Shown here: piece by piece, positions 11,855-23,516 of the stretch
Position numbering within the stretch: the first letter of the stretch is position 1
How the letters are laid out: each line of letters starts with the position of its first letter
Assembly (NCBI GenBank): GCA_022432975.1
Contig: CM039509.1
Span: forward strand, 27,183,390-27,247,389
DNA: 64,000 nucleotides
Source: Begonia masoniana
Lineage: Eukaryota; Streptophyta; Magnoliopsida; Cucurbitales; Begoniaceae
Direction: 5' to 3'
Notes under the pieces: model-generated
The model's database searches: none
Told to the model about the DNA's origin: nothing
Seen by the model: the letters and a program-made list of their open reading frames with translations, nothing else
Made by a program: the position numbers and the translations under genes

Positions 11855-14463
11855 TGTAACACCCGAGTTTGTCAAGTTTCTGCTCCAAGGGTATTTTTGT
11901 AAATAAGCAATATAGGTCCGTTTCGTAAGCGGGAGGTTTGGTTATGGTCCTAGGAATTAATGAGGTTTTTTAGAGGAATAAGTAAATTTGGAGAAACCGA
12001 AACGATAGACTAATTAACGAAATAAGCAAAGAATTGAGTGAAGGGCAAAATTGTAATTTATAGGTTAAGAAATTTATTATAAGCTAAATTATCCCTCATT
12101 TCTCTCATTTCTTTCCTTCTCCTCCGTGAGCTCCCTCTCCCTCACGATTTTCTCTTCTCCCACTCCATTTCTCTTCAACGTTGATCGTGCTCCTTCGTTC
12201 CGGCGATTTCTCCTCCATTTTCTTCCCCAAATTGATACTCAAGGTAAGTCCTAGTTTTAGGCAAGTATAATTTTCTTTTTATGGTGATTTCGGTTTAGGG
12301 TTTTGTGAGAAATTGGGGGTTTTAGTAGAACTCGATGGTTTGACAATATTAATGCCCAATAGTGTTGTATTTATGACTATTATGGTAGTTTGTGTGAATT
12401 AATGGTGTGGGTTGATGTTTAAGGTTAAGTTTTGGTTGTTGGATGGTTGTTGGAAGCCATTAATGGAGTTTTTGAATTAGTGAGCACAATGTGCTCGACA
12501 AAAGGCCCGAATAAAGTGAGCATGAGTTTTTAAGAAAAATGTCTTAGCTCGGGATTTCTTTTAGCTTTGAATTGGATGATTTAGACTCGATACTAATAAC
12601 GTGTAATGGAAATGCCTTAGGTAACCCAAGCTCTCAAAGGACGGTGCTCGGCATAGCTAGGACTCCAGGTAAGTGGTGTTAGGTTTCCGGCCCTTACGGC
12701 CCTACGTCATATCGATGTTAGGAACTAAATGTCTTAATGATGTTTTCATGATTTAAGAGTTTTATGGAGTCGGGTAGACTAGGTAGTTTCCTAATAGTGG
12801 TTGGTTAGGCTCGTTTATGTACGTTATGAATGTTTGGATAATTGGTTGTAGCACTATTTTCATGAATCGTGTTTTCTTCTTTAAGATTAATGAAATGTTT
12901 ACGTATGCACGTTTTCAAGTAAATGACGTAAAGTAATTAAAGTTGAAGGATAAGTAGGACACAGTGTACGTTAATGGCAACTCAGGGCACGATATTATGT
13001 TAATGGCAACTCAGGGCACGATATTATGTTAATGACAACTCATGGCAAGTGTTTGGTCTACAGGGTAGACGAAGTGGTGCCTGTGCCTACTCATGCCTAA
13101 TGATATATATGTATAAGGTACGTAAAATGAATAAATGAAAAATGTACATGTTTTGAAAAACCATGCATTATGTATACTCATGTTTTAGTGCCCCTCTTTA
13201 CTAAGCATTAGGCTTAATGTGTTTATCGTCTGATGTAGGTGACGATAACGAAGGTGAGGAACTTCCTCCTGATGACAGGCATAGTTAGTCGATGGACGGA
13301 GCTCGTGGCGACGGGATGTGTTTTGGCTAGGCGTGATGACCCATGGGTATGCTCCGAGTCATTTTGTGGTAATTAGATGTAAGTTAGATGAACATTGGGT
13401 GTTTGATAGATTGTAGAATGTAAGTAGAAGTTTAATATGTTGGAAATTTCGTATTGAATATTGGTTTGAAGTTATGTATTTCGGATAGATTATAAACCAA
13501 TGTTTTGATGATTTTGATAGCTTCTGCTATGTAAGGACGGATGTTGATGTATAGATAGGATAGTGATGTTTGATGTGCATTTGGATGAATGTCGATGTTT
13601 GTTAATATTTTGATGAAATAGAATTGAGTTTTGGATGAGTTTTGGTGATTTGGAAGTAGGTTTGCGATTTTAAATCGAAATGGGTATTTTGTGTTGGGAT
13701 TTGATGAGCTTGAATGTTCGGTTTATGGATGGTGATGGAATTGGTATTGAATAGGTAGAGTTGGTTAAGTTTGGAAGTGATTGGAGGTGTTGATGAGGTA
13801 CATAATGAAAAAAAAAAAAAAAAAAAAAAGAAAGGAAAAGTAAAAAAAAACTGTTTCACTGTAGCTCACGTAGAATAGTGGTCGACCGCTATTGCAAGGT
13901 GTCGACCGAACTTACAAAGGAATGCAACCCGAGAGCAAAACTGTTTTTGCACTGTAGACCACTTAGATTAGGGGTCGACCGCTATTGCAAGGTGTCGACC
14001 GATTTCAGTACAACCAAAAACCAGAACCTTTTTAGTAGTCGACCACTGTTATGAAGTGTCGACCGAAAGCTCTGGGGGTCGACCAGAGTGCTTTTTATAG
14101 TGTTAAACTTGAGATTTTGGTTAATTTTATCGTGTAACGAGTCTTCCACGCACAGTAGTCTTCCGCCGAATGAGGTTAATTGCCTCTAAACAAGTGAGGG
14201 TAATGGATTGAAACCTTAGACGAGTCATTTTGGGTACGTTTAAGTTAGAGCCAAAATGTTGATAGATATGGATTGTAATGCCCGAGTCCGTTCTCTAACG
14301 AGCGAAACAAAAAAAAAAGGGAATGGACAAAGGATGAATGAAACTATGAACGAATGAAAAATACAATGAAAGAAAAAAAAAATTACGTGAACTATTTGAG
14401 GGTTTAAAGTTAAAATTACGTCATGGTCTGTCCGTGTCGGCCCTGACCGGGTTGGGGTCGTCA
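11855..14463 (+). mobile_element. Element F 3' LTR
   Basis: This ~2.6-kb LTR begins TGTAACACCCGAG and ends GGGGTCGTCA, the same end as solo LTR I. It holds a 29-bp repeat near 12,968-13,050 (about 2.7 copies), A-tracts near 13,810, and a GTCGACC-rich repeat block at 13,861-14,090. It carries the mini-exon architecture described separately. Confidence 0.8.
12244..13288 (+). other. Putative spliced leader blocks in LTR F
   Basis: The putative donor GTAAGTCC is at 12,244. The mini-exon is 12,621-12,668 (48 nt, CCTTAG before it and GTAAGTGG after). The third block starts at 13,239 after TGATGTAG and reads to TAG at 13,286-13,288. With the last base of each exon as first codon base, the frame is open through the mini-exon and third block (tail GEELPPDD). 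Splicing is inferred from site consensus and from recurrence in other LTRs. Confidence 0.5.
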
Positions 14464-14569
14464 CAGATTTACTAAGCCTTTAGCTCATAGAATGTCTCTA
14501 TGATGTAGGTGATTTTGATACAGGTGAGGATGACGTTCCTCCACTCGATGTATAAGTAAGTTGATGGAG
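14464..14569 (+). mobile_element. LTR fragment G
   Basis: About 106 bp of LTR sequence lies between F and H. It contains TAG|GTGA at 14,509 and an open tail (GEDDVPPLDV, stop at 14,553) matching the third block of other LTRs. F's last bases plus CAGAT could be its target duplication. It appears to be the remnant of an LTR hit by both neighbours. Confidence 0.6.
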
Positions 14570-16800
14570 TATAACACCCGGTTTTACGGGATTTTGTAAT
14601 TCCAATAAATAATTGCATTTTTGTAAATATGTCAAATTAAGTCTGTTTTGCGAACAGAAAGTTTTATTGGGAAATAAGAAAATTTGCAGAAAACGAATAG
14701 TTAGTCAAATAATGAGATAAGTTGGAGAAACCAAACTAAGTTCAACCAAACAAGCAATTGGATGGAATTGCAAATTAGGAAGTAAAAAGGGGGTAGTTGG
14801 GAGCACCAAGTGACAGTGTGACAAGTGTGACAAGTGTCAAAACTTGTGGGAGAAGCTTGGCGAAGGGAACACCTTCCTTTTCCCTCCCTTACGAGAAACC
14901 ACATTCACTTTCACTCTTTCTCTCCTTTAACTTTCAGAGCCACGAAAATTCTCTCCACCCCTACGCTTCTTCACAATTCAATGGCTCCTCTAACCGATCA
15001 ATTTCCTTCACGATTCATTCCTAAATCGCGACCCTAGGTAAGGTTTTAATGTTCTGGATTTTTAGCCTTCGATTTTAGAGTTGTTATTTAAATAGGGTTT
15101 CGTTATAAATTGCCGATGGAAGTTAGAAATCGTTAGCTATTGGAATGTTGAATGATAATAAGGCATTTATGATTTTGGAGGATAGTTAAGTGGAATTAAC
15201 AGAGTCTGATTGGGTTAGACTCGGTTCTAATGCCGTGTGTTATAAATTGTCTTAGGTGAACAAGCTCACAGATAATGCTTGGTGTGCTGAGGACTTGAGG
15301 TAAGTTCTCATGACTTACTATGGCCGATTAGCCTACACCATATGTCGAGCTTTGTCCCTCGAGGATTGTTGGTGAATGTTGGTGCTTTGCCTGTTTAACT
15401 GCTTTGGTTGGGTATTTTCGAGTAATTACTTTATAGTCTGTGCTTGTGATGTTTTGATGGTATTTGAGAGGTTTTGATGGTATTCACGTTATATATGTTA
15501 TATTGTGCATATTGAACTGTTCATGCAACATGGTTTCAAAACGTCATGAAAATGAATTTACGTATGGGTTTCATGAAAAGAACATGCATGTAAAGGCAAG
15601 TAAAGTATCACAGTAAACAACCATGGCATGAGGTTATCGGGGATGAGGTTTAGACCTGGCGTTCTATGGTGAGCAGATTTTTCTCCCTTCAAATAGTGTG
15701 GGCTGTCTAACCGCTTGACGTGCCCTATCAATCTGTCGAGCGTTTCCGATAACCATAGACTGACACATACCGATATATGAAATGACATGGATGGTTTTCT
15801 TAGCATTGAGCATACATGATCATGCATTGGCATTTACGTAGAATTTACTGAGATTTTTATCTCATAGGTGTCTTTATGGTGTAGGTGTTATAGAGCAATG
15901 TGAGGAGGATATTCCTCTCTCAGACGAGCCTGCAGCTTGAAGGAGGATGTTCGGGGAGCGGTTGGCGTAGTCGATGCACACTTGACCCGTGGGAGCATAG
16001 GTTAAATGTTTTAGGTGATGATATTTTGATAAAATGTATAGAAACTCTTATTAGGATGCTTGGTATCTGGATAGGTTGAAAATTTATGTTTTGATGATAT
16101 TTGATAGCTTCCGCTAGGTATGGATAGTTCGTGAACATAAATGTATATAATGTTCATTTTGATGTCTTTGGAAATGGAGAATGTTATTTTTAATGTTTTT
16201 GAAAGTTCTGAGTGAATGAGGTGTAAATACAGGGGAAAATGGTATGAGTTTCGGTTGAGTGTTATGGATTGGTGGATGCTGGGTGAATAAGTCATCCGGC
16301 TGACGTCACTGGTGGATGTTGAGTGTTACTGTTCACCGGTGGATGTTGAGTGTTATGGATCGGTAGATGTTGGGTGAATAAGTCATCCGACTGACGTCAC
16401 CGGTGGATGTTGCTTGGTCAAAGTCAATTGGTAGATGTGTTAGGTTACTGTTGAGCGGTGGATGTGAGCGATAGAAGTGTTGAGCGGTGGATGTGGCTAA
16501 GCAGAAGTGAGCGGTGGATGTGATCAGCAGTGGAAGTGGCTTGGCAGAAATGAGCGGTGGATGTTGCTAGGCAGAGCAAAATTTTGGGCTTGGGCTCCTT
16601 TTGCCCTATGTTCTGCTTGGCTGATTCTTCTTTTATTGTTTTAATTGTTTTATTTAAATGTTTTCTTTACTTTAAATACGTTTTATTAAAGGATTTTCAA
16701 GTGGTTTTCCACTTAAACAATAAACTTAAAGTTTATAGGGATAAAAAAAAATAAAAATATAATACGGGGAAGTTAAGGGTACAGTGTTAGGGTCATTACA
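14570..16800 (+). mobile_element. Element H 5' LTR
   Basis: This 2231-bp LTR begins TATAACACC (a mutated TGTAACACC) and ends GGGTCATTACA just before a primer site. It contains a GGTGGATGT-type repeat block at about 16,260-16,560 and a mini-exon at 15,256-15,299 (44 nt, frame broken). Several nearby frames are noise. Confidence 0.85.
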
Positions 16801-16804
16801 GTTA

Positions 16805-16816
16805 TGGTATCAGAGC
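16805..16816 (+). promoter_or_regulatory. Element H primer-binding site
   Basis: TGGTATCAGAGC, complementary to the 3' end of plant initiator tRNA-Met, lies four bases after the LTR. Confidence 0.9.
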
Positions 16817-16888
16817 TCCCAGGTTTTAAAAACGGTTCTGTAGACTGCTCGACTGTGCAAGCCACTACACGGACTTGCTTTTTCAACT

Positions 16889-16951
16889 GTAAGTACGTTA
16901 TATGCTTTCTTTGTTTTGATTTCTTAGAATTGTTGTCTTTAATTGTTATAG
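16889..16951 (+). other. Putative leader intron, element H
   Basis: GTAAGTACG to TTGTTATAG, 63 nt, lies between the primer site and the gag ATG at 16,961. The same layout occurs in A, B and C. Confidence 0.45.
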
Positions 16952-16960
16952 GTTAGCAAA

Positions 16961-17744
16961 ATGGTGCAACAAGGAAATGATAGAGGCTTGAGAGACGACA
17001 CCATAGACCAACTCAAGGAAATTATTGCCCAATAGTCTCAAAACCTTGCCCAACAGTCCCAACACTTAGAACGACAAGCTCAACATATGGAAAGACAGTC
17101 CCAACAGCTCGATATGCTGATTAACCGAGAGGGCAATAGAGCTCAGGAGGTGGCAACTCCTAGTAATCAGGGAATGGAGAGGTTTCAGAAATTACAACCC
17201 CCTGTGTTCAACGGACAATCGTCGGATTCCTCTTTAGCTGAGGAGTGGATTTGAACTATGGAGGATATGCTGGCATACGCAAGCATAGGGGATTGGGACA
17301 AAAGTCGCGTTCATTGCCTATCACTTGGCACTAGATGCCCGTTTCTGGTGGGATACGATTAAGGTGACCACAGATGTGACCGCGATGAGCTGGGAGCGGT
17401 TTAAAGCCATCTTTTATGATAAATATTTTAGCCATTCGGTACGGGAGGCAAAAATGATGGAGGTCATGCAATTGAGACAGGCTGGCTCAGTTGCCGAATA
17501 TGTCAGAAGGTTTGAGGCCCTATCCCAGTTTGCACCACGCCAGGTCAGTGTTGATAAGGACAAGGTGCGTCGATTTTTGCAAGGGCTAAGCCAGGGGATC
17601 AGAAAAAGTTTCATTATATCAGGGGTGCGGAATGTGCCCTATACTGAGATTGTAGCGAGAGCGCTAGACATTGAGGCCGCCGAACAGACTTTTGACAAAC
17701 CGAGGGAGCCAGCTAGAGGGTTCTTTCGGAAGATACAGCCACGG
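16961..17744 (+). pseudogene. Element H gag, first part
   Basis: The gag begins MVQQGND and has glutamine-rich QSQ repeats. It is broken by TAG near 17,033, TGA near 17,253 and a frameshift near 17,290, then is open from 17,325 ([12 protein letters not shown], the core gag motif). It is interrupted at 17,745 by solo LTR I and resumes at 20,328. No pol of H lies in this window. Confidence 0.85.
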
Positions 17745-17943
17745 TGTAACGCCCGGATTTTCGGATCTTAGGATTTTCTAATTTCTTAGGTTATTTTCGT
17801 AAATAGCAAAATAAGTCCGTTTTGTGAACGGTGAGTTTTGTTAGAACTCTAATATTAAATTGGAATATTTGGAGAAATAAGAAAATTGCGGAAAAACCGA
17901 ATTGATAGACTAATTAAAGAATTAAGCATAGAATTAATAAAAG

Positions 17944-18002
<59 letters not shown>
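17944..18002 (+). repeat. (ATT)n microsatellite
   Basis: About 19 uninterrupted ATT/TTA units lie in the U3 part of solo LTR I, just before a GC-rich leader. Confidence 0.95.
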
Positions 18003-18003
<1 letters not shown>

Positions 18004-18183
18004 AATTAAAATCAACTGAATGGTTAAACCATTCAGTTGATCTCGACGAACCCGAGCCCGACGCCGAGAGAGAGAAGGGAGCGCGACCCTCCGACGAACG
18101 ACGAACGCCGGCGTTCTCCGGCCCTCTCCGACCAGACGGTGACGGTGTGCAAGCTCCGACCATCCTCGCGCACGAACCGAACG

Positions 18184-19524
18184 GTATGCCTCCTCCGTGC
18201 CCTGTTTTCGTGCTATTGGTGGCCGTGGATCGTTGAGCTCGATTGAGCTCCGATCGCCGGCCAAATTGTGTCACTTCCGGCGTGGGTTTGCCAACCCTAG
18301 GGCCGGCTATTAATGCTTGGCCGTGGAATGCCCAATTTGGGCGAAAATCAGTGGATGCCGATTAGGGCAATTCGGTTTTCTTAAATGGAAACTTCAATTT
18401 TAGGTTAGTTTATGTTAATTGGATGTTAGGAGGATAGATTGGTGAAGAAATTGATGGAATTTGACGAAAAATCAAAAAGTGAAATTTCGGGAATAAGGGC
18501 AGTTTCGGGTTTTGCCTAAATTGACCTAGTTCCGGTCATTTGTTTTAAAATTCCTTTTGGCAGATTAAAATAGGTTATTAGAGGAGTACGTGGCCGCTGG
18601 AATTGTTCGATTCCGATAACCGACGCAAAAGTTATGCGCGTTTGAGTTTTGGGTCGGTTTTTACCGAACCCAAATTAGTGGCCCATTTAATTAGGTTTTA
18701 ATTAGATTAGTCTAAAAATAGTAGTTTAAGATGTTTTTAAGAAAATAAGAGTTTAGTTATGCCCGAACGAAATGAGTTAGAGTTTTAGAAGAAATTGTCT
18801 TAACTCGGGATTTCGTTTAGCTTTGAAATTATGATTTAGATTAATACTAACGACGTACTATGAAATGTCTTAGGTGATCCAAACTCTTCAAGGACGGTGC
18901 TCGGCAAAGCTAGGACGCCAGGTAAGTGGATGTTAGGTTTCCGGCCCTTAAGGCCCTACATCGTGTCAACGCTAGGTTTTTCTTTTTGGATGATGATTTT
19001 CTGATTGTGGGGTCTTGAAGTGTCGGGTAGCCTAGGATTATTAGTTAATTGTTGTTTGTTAGGTTCGTAGTGATTAAAGCATGTCTATGTATGCCTATGA
19101 ATTGTTTGATGATATGTCTTGATGATATGTTATATGTAAGTCCCTCATGCATCATGTTTTGTTCAAATGTCATATGAAATGTCTCCATGTATGATTATGT
19201 AAAGGAAAATGTAACGATTAAGTGTGGGTGAGACTGTATGGCCAAAAACAACAAAACTATTGTCACTATCCACGAGTTGGATCATGAATACGGCCGAAAG
19301 GACTATGTACACGCACTTGGCCTACTTCCCTGGCACGATGCCCACCTTAATCCATGTCAACGAAAAGAAAAGAAAAAGAATAAGAACAAGTAAATGAACA
19401 TGTTAAATGAAAAGTCATGCATTCATGCATACGTCATTATAGAGCATCCCTTTACTAAGCATTAGGCTTAACGTATATGTTGAATGATGTAGGTGACAGG
19501 TGTGAACTCGATGACAAAGAGTAG
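18184..19524 (+). other. Putative spliced leader blocks in LTR I
   Basis: The donor GTATGC is at 18,184. The mini-exon is 18,874-18,921 (48 nt, TCTTAG before, GTAAGTGG after). The third block runs from 19,493 to TAG at 19,522. The frame is open through the mini-exon and third block, and the mini-exon reads RTVLGKARTP where F reads RTVLGIARTP. The leader frame before it is open without an ATG. Confidence 0.5.
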
Positions 19525-20327
19525 GCGGTTGATGGATGGTGCTCATGGCGACGGGGTGTGTTTTGGCAAGGTTCGATGACCACGGTTGTGCTCCGGGCAA
19601 TTTTGGGTAATTGATGTAAACTTGTTTTAATGTTAAAAACGTGAGGGATTTTAGAATATGTAGAGAAGTTTGATGTTTAGGAATCGTAAATAGGATGTAG
19701 GCTTGGAATTGAGTCGCTTTGAATGTTTTGGTGACGTGTTCGTTTTGGTGATGCTTTAAAGAGATTCTACTTTTATTATTAATGTTTGTTTTGAGGATTC
19801 GATTCGTTTTGATTAAGAAAGAGAATGAAAATGTTTAAGTATGTGGATTGATTGGTTTTGATAGAAAAATGTATGAAGGGTTGAGTTTGATGTAAATGTA
19901 GATTGTTTAGAATGTGAAGTCTTTATTTTGGAGAATATACTGGAACTGTTTGGGTATTTTAAACTGTTTGGTTGTTTTAAAACAGGTAAGGATACGCTCG
20001 ATTTTTAGAGCGATCCACGCAGTTCGATTTCTCGAATTTATTAGAAATTGTAGGTTAGATTAGTGTTCTGTTTTGATGATTGATGAATGAGTTGTTTTAA
20101 GGGATTTCAATGATCCGAGACTTCGATTTAATGGTTTAGAAGTCGAAATGTTAGGAGTGGTTTGAGAGTTTAAAGTCAAGGTTAAGTTATGGTTAGTTTA
20201 TTTAAGGGTTTTGGGAAATGTTTAAAGTAGAAATGAAAAAGTTTAAGGTGAAAATACGAGGGCTTAGGTAATGATTACGTCACGGCAAGTCCGTGGCGGC
20301 CCTTATCGGATTGGGGTCGTCACACGG

Positions 20328-20493
20328 CCTCAAAACAAGGGTTGGCAACCGAGGGGACAGCTACAACAACAACAGAGGGGTGCAAAGAGGCCCTATGATG
20401 GTAAAGGTGACCAAGGCAAGGGGAAGCAAGTCCAAGAGGCTACTCAAAAGCCTATTTGTCCTAAATGCAAGAAGGAATATTACGGCCCTTGTC
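20328..20493 (+). pseudogene. Element H gag, second part
   Basis: This continues gag after solo LTR I: basic, glutamine-rich sequence and the first cysteines before the knuckle (CPKCKKEYYGPC). It is cut at 20,494 by element A. The likely left duplication of A is TTGTC at 20,489-20,493. The remainder of H would lie right of the window. Confidence 0.85.
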
Positions 20494-22570
20494 TGTAACA
20501 CCCGGTTCTTAATGAGATTTTGTAAATATATATATATAATGGCATTTGGTAATTATGTCAAATTAAGTTGATTTTGTAAAAGGAAAGTGTTATTACGATC
20601 CTAATAATTAATATGGATTTTAAAAAATTTTTGGGAGTTTTAAGAGTTTAACGCTAATTTTATGAGAATTACTTTTATCGTAATATAAAGGATACTTTGG
20701 TAAAAATAGTAAACGAGGTTCGTTTTGCGTACGGACAGTTTTAATTGAACCCTAGTAATAAGTTAGAATAATTGGTGAAATAATGAATTTTGGAGAAACC
20801 AAACCGTTAGCTAAATAACAAAACGAAGGACGAAACAAATAGAAAATCAAAGGAAGGGCGGTATGGTAATTTAACAAGCCAAAATTATAATAAAAACACA
20901 AAATCTCTTCTTCTCCAGCACTTCACGGCTTCTATGTGTTTCTCCCTCTCTCCTTCGGCGATTTCTTTCTCCTCTCACGGTGTTCTCCATACCGGCGACC
21001 AACGCTCTCCGATCGACCTCCGATCCTTCACGTTTCCTTCTCTAATCCCGACCCTAGGTACGATTCTAAGGTTTTAGGAAGGTTTATTTCGATTTTTATA
21101 GAGTTTAAATGATTAGGGTTTCGTTTAGTTTTTTGTTAAAAACGTGATTTAAGGTTAGAAATCGGTAGGGTTATCGTAGTTATGAATATAATGGACATAT
21201 TGGTCGTATTGGACGAAGGTTGGTCTATCCATTGTGGAATATTAAGATTGTTGAAATTTTGAGGTTTGGAAAACTCCTTTAATGAAAGTTTTGAGGTGTC
21301 GAGCGTGAATCACTCAATAAAAATGCCTCAATGAGTTAAATAAGAGTTTTAGGAAATTTCATTAGTTAAGAGTTTCGTAAGTTTAGACGTTTATTGGTTT
21401 AGACTCGTTTTAACGACAAATATTGTGAATTTGCCTTAGGTAAATGACGCTCGTGGACGGAGCTAGATGTTCAACGCGCACGAGGTAAGTTCTCGTGACT
21501 TACTCTGGCCGATTGGCCTACAACGTATATCAAAGTTGCGTCGAGGGTTATTGTAGAATTGTTTGTTTAAACGATTTGGTTGGTTAGTTATGATTAGTTC
21601 TTTTATAGGATATGCTTTTAATTGCTTTTATTGTCTCGATGGTACGTATGATGTATGTTTACTTTAAGCACGTAATTGTCCATGCATCACGATTTTCAAT
21701 TATGCATAGAAAATGAATTTCTGCACTATGTTTTAAAGAAAATGGCGATGTGGCCCGAAAGGGGGCTATTGACCTATTGTGAAGACTGAGATGGGCCGGT
21801 CACAATACCGCATCTAATAAGAACCCATGTATGTTTATGGTCATGCGAGGTGGGGCTCAGGCATGGTTGTACGTATGTAAGCATCTACCTTCCTCCGCTA
21901 GGTGGAAAGGGTTGTCGAACTACCGAATGTGCCCTCTCCATTTAGCGGGTTGAGATCTCGGTGACAACCTATGTAATGATAAGAAAATGTTGCATGATTT
22001 ACGAACTCATACGCACAGCATGCATTTGCATTTATGAAACTTGCTGAGCCTTTAGCTCATAGATTATGTGTATGGTGTATGTGATCTTGATATACGTTGA
22101 GGACGAGATCCCTCCACCGAGGAATGATGCAGTTGAAGGAGGATGGCCCGTGGGAGTGTGCTGGGCGGCCTAGGTGCCTTTTGCCCCTTAGGGGAAGTAA
22201 ATGTATGTTTTGGGAACACGATAATTTTATAATTGTGTAGTTGAACATATTAGGATGTTTGGGAATCTGGATAGTGGATAGGTTTATGTTTTGATGTTTT
22301 TAAACGTCTTGGAAACTTATTTTACAACCGCTTGGTGATTTTGAACAGGAGGAAATGTTAACTTTTTAAATGAATCCACGCGGTTCGTTTTTTATGAAAT
22401 TGGGTTATGTTTTAAATGTGTTTTGAGTCGTTTATTTTTGGTGAGGTTTGAGCGATTGTATGTTACATGTTTATAGAGTGGTTTTTGTTGAAGTTTTAGT
22501 GTGTATATGTGGTGAGGAATATGTGCAGGGAAGAAGAATGAAGAAAGAAAAAAAAAAAGATGGGGAGCAA

Positions 22571-22598
22571 GTCCTCTGGAAATCGGATTCCAGAGGAC
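22571..22598 (+). repeat. Hairpin in LTR A
   Basis: GTCCTCTGGAA pairs with TTCCAGAGGAC (11 bp, 6-nt loop). It occupies the same place as hairpins in LTRs B, C and D but with compensating changes in the arms. Confidence 0.8.
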
Positions 22599-22599
22599 A

Positions 22600-22795
22600 T
22601 GCCGATCGATCGCCATGGATCAGCATGATCGATCGCCGCTCTCTGGATTTTCCAGAGAGTGGGGCAATCAATCGCCCTTAACTTTTATATGGGCGATCGA
22701 TCGCCACAATGAGGGGCGATCGATCGCCCCTCAGTTTTTTTCAATGGGCGATCGATCTCCTAGCATTGGGGCGATCGATCGCCCCTACTTTTATG
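22600..22795 (+). repeat. GATCGATCGCC repeat block in LTR A
   Basis: Seven or so irregular copies of a CpG-rich palindromic word, GCGATCGATCGCC and variants, follow the hairpin. A second short stem CTCTCTGGA/TCCAGAGAG is at about 22,638. Confidence 0.85.
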
Positions 22796-23024
22796 GGACG
22801 ATTGTCCCTTTTGCCCTCGCCGATGATTCTAATTGTTTAAACATTTGTTTTAAGTTTTATTCCAATTGTTTTAAGTTTATTTAAGTGGTTTTACAAATAG
22901 TTTTCGAACGATTTTAACGATAGAGTCTACGATTTAAATTCTGCTAAAAAGTTACGAAGTTTATAAGGATAAAAAAAAAATTGTACGGGAAATTAAGGGT
23001 ATAGTGTTAGGGTCGCTACAATTT

Positions 23025-23036
23025 TGGTATAAGAGC
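23025..23036 (+). promoter_or_regulatory. Element A primer-binding site, one mismatch
   Basis: TGGTATAAGAGC follows the LTR and differs from the initiator tRNA-Met site by one base (C to A). Confidence 0.85.
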
Positions 23037-23107
23037 CCCCGGGTTTTAAAAACGGTTCTGCAGACTGCTTGACTGCACAGCCACTACGCGGACATCCTTC
23101 CTCAACT

Positions 23108-23173
23108 GTAAGTTTGTTTAAAAGTTTTATTTGATTTTGATTTCTTAGAGTTATGTGCTTTTAACCTTTATAG
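23108..23173 (+). other. Putative leader intron, element A
   Basis: GTAAGTTTG to CCTTTATAG, 66 nt, lies just upstream of the gag ATG at 23,187. Confidence 0.45.
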
Positions 23174-23186
23174 GAGTTATAGAAAT

Positions 23187-23516
23187 ATGGTGCGTCGAAG
23201 GAATGACCGAGACGATACGATAGACAAGCTTAAGGGATTTATTACCCAACAATCCCAACACATAGAACGACAGGCTCAACAAATGGAGAGACAGTCCCAG
23301 CAGTTGGGAACCCTAATAGACCGAGGGGGCGTTAGAACTCGGGAGACAGCGACTCCTTGTAATCGAGGGATGTAGAGGTTTCAGAAGCTCCAACCTCCCG
23401 TGTTCAATGGGCAATCTGCGGATACCTCTTAAGCCGAGGAGTAGATTCGAACCATGGAGGACATGCTGGCCAATGCAAGTATAGAGGACAGAGAGAAGGT
23501 TGCGTTGGTGAGTTAC
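23187..23516 (+). pseudogene. Element A gag, first part
   Basis: The gag N-terminus MVRRRNDRDD has QSQQ repeats. Stops TAG at 23,373, TAA near 23,430 and TAG near 23,442 break it. At 23,517 element B intervenes, and gag resumes at 40,611 (reading ...VALVSY | [11 protein letters not shown]). Confidence 0.88.

Larger units (their letters stand above)
17745..20322 (+). mobile_element. Solo LTR I in element H
   Basis: One 2578-bp LTR (TGTAACGCC...GGTCGTCA) is flanked by perfect CACGG duplications at 17,740-17,744 and 20,323-20,327. Removing it and one duplication rejoins H's gag in frame. It belongs to the same family as F's LTR. It has no primer site or internal region, so it is a solo LTR left by LTR-LTR recombination. 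Confidence 0.92.
20494..23020 (+). mobile_element. Element A 5' LTR
   Basis: This 2527-bp LTR runs from TGTAACACCCGG to GGGTCGCTACA. It holds the mini-exon (21,440-21,484, preceded by CCTTAG and followed by GTAAG), a 12-bp stem at 21,895-21,906 and 21,937-21,948, a hairpin at 22,571-22,598, and many GCGATCGATCGCC units at 22,600-22,795. The mini-exon frame has a stop and the third block is frameshifted, as expected of an old copy. Confidence 0.9.

Noticed and set aside
13602..13859. 85-codon minus-strand frame rich in Phe
   Set aside because: Produced by an A-tract in LTR F; no other coding signal.
17914..18274. Minus-strand frames with poly-Asn at the ATT repeat
   Set aside because: Translation of the (ATT)n microsatellite plus GC-rich LTR leader; no domain.
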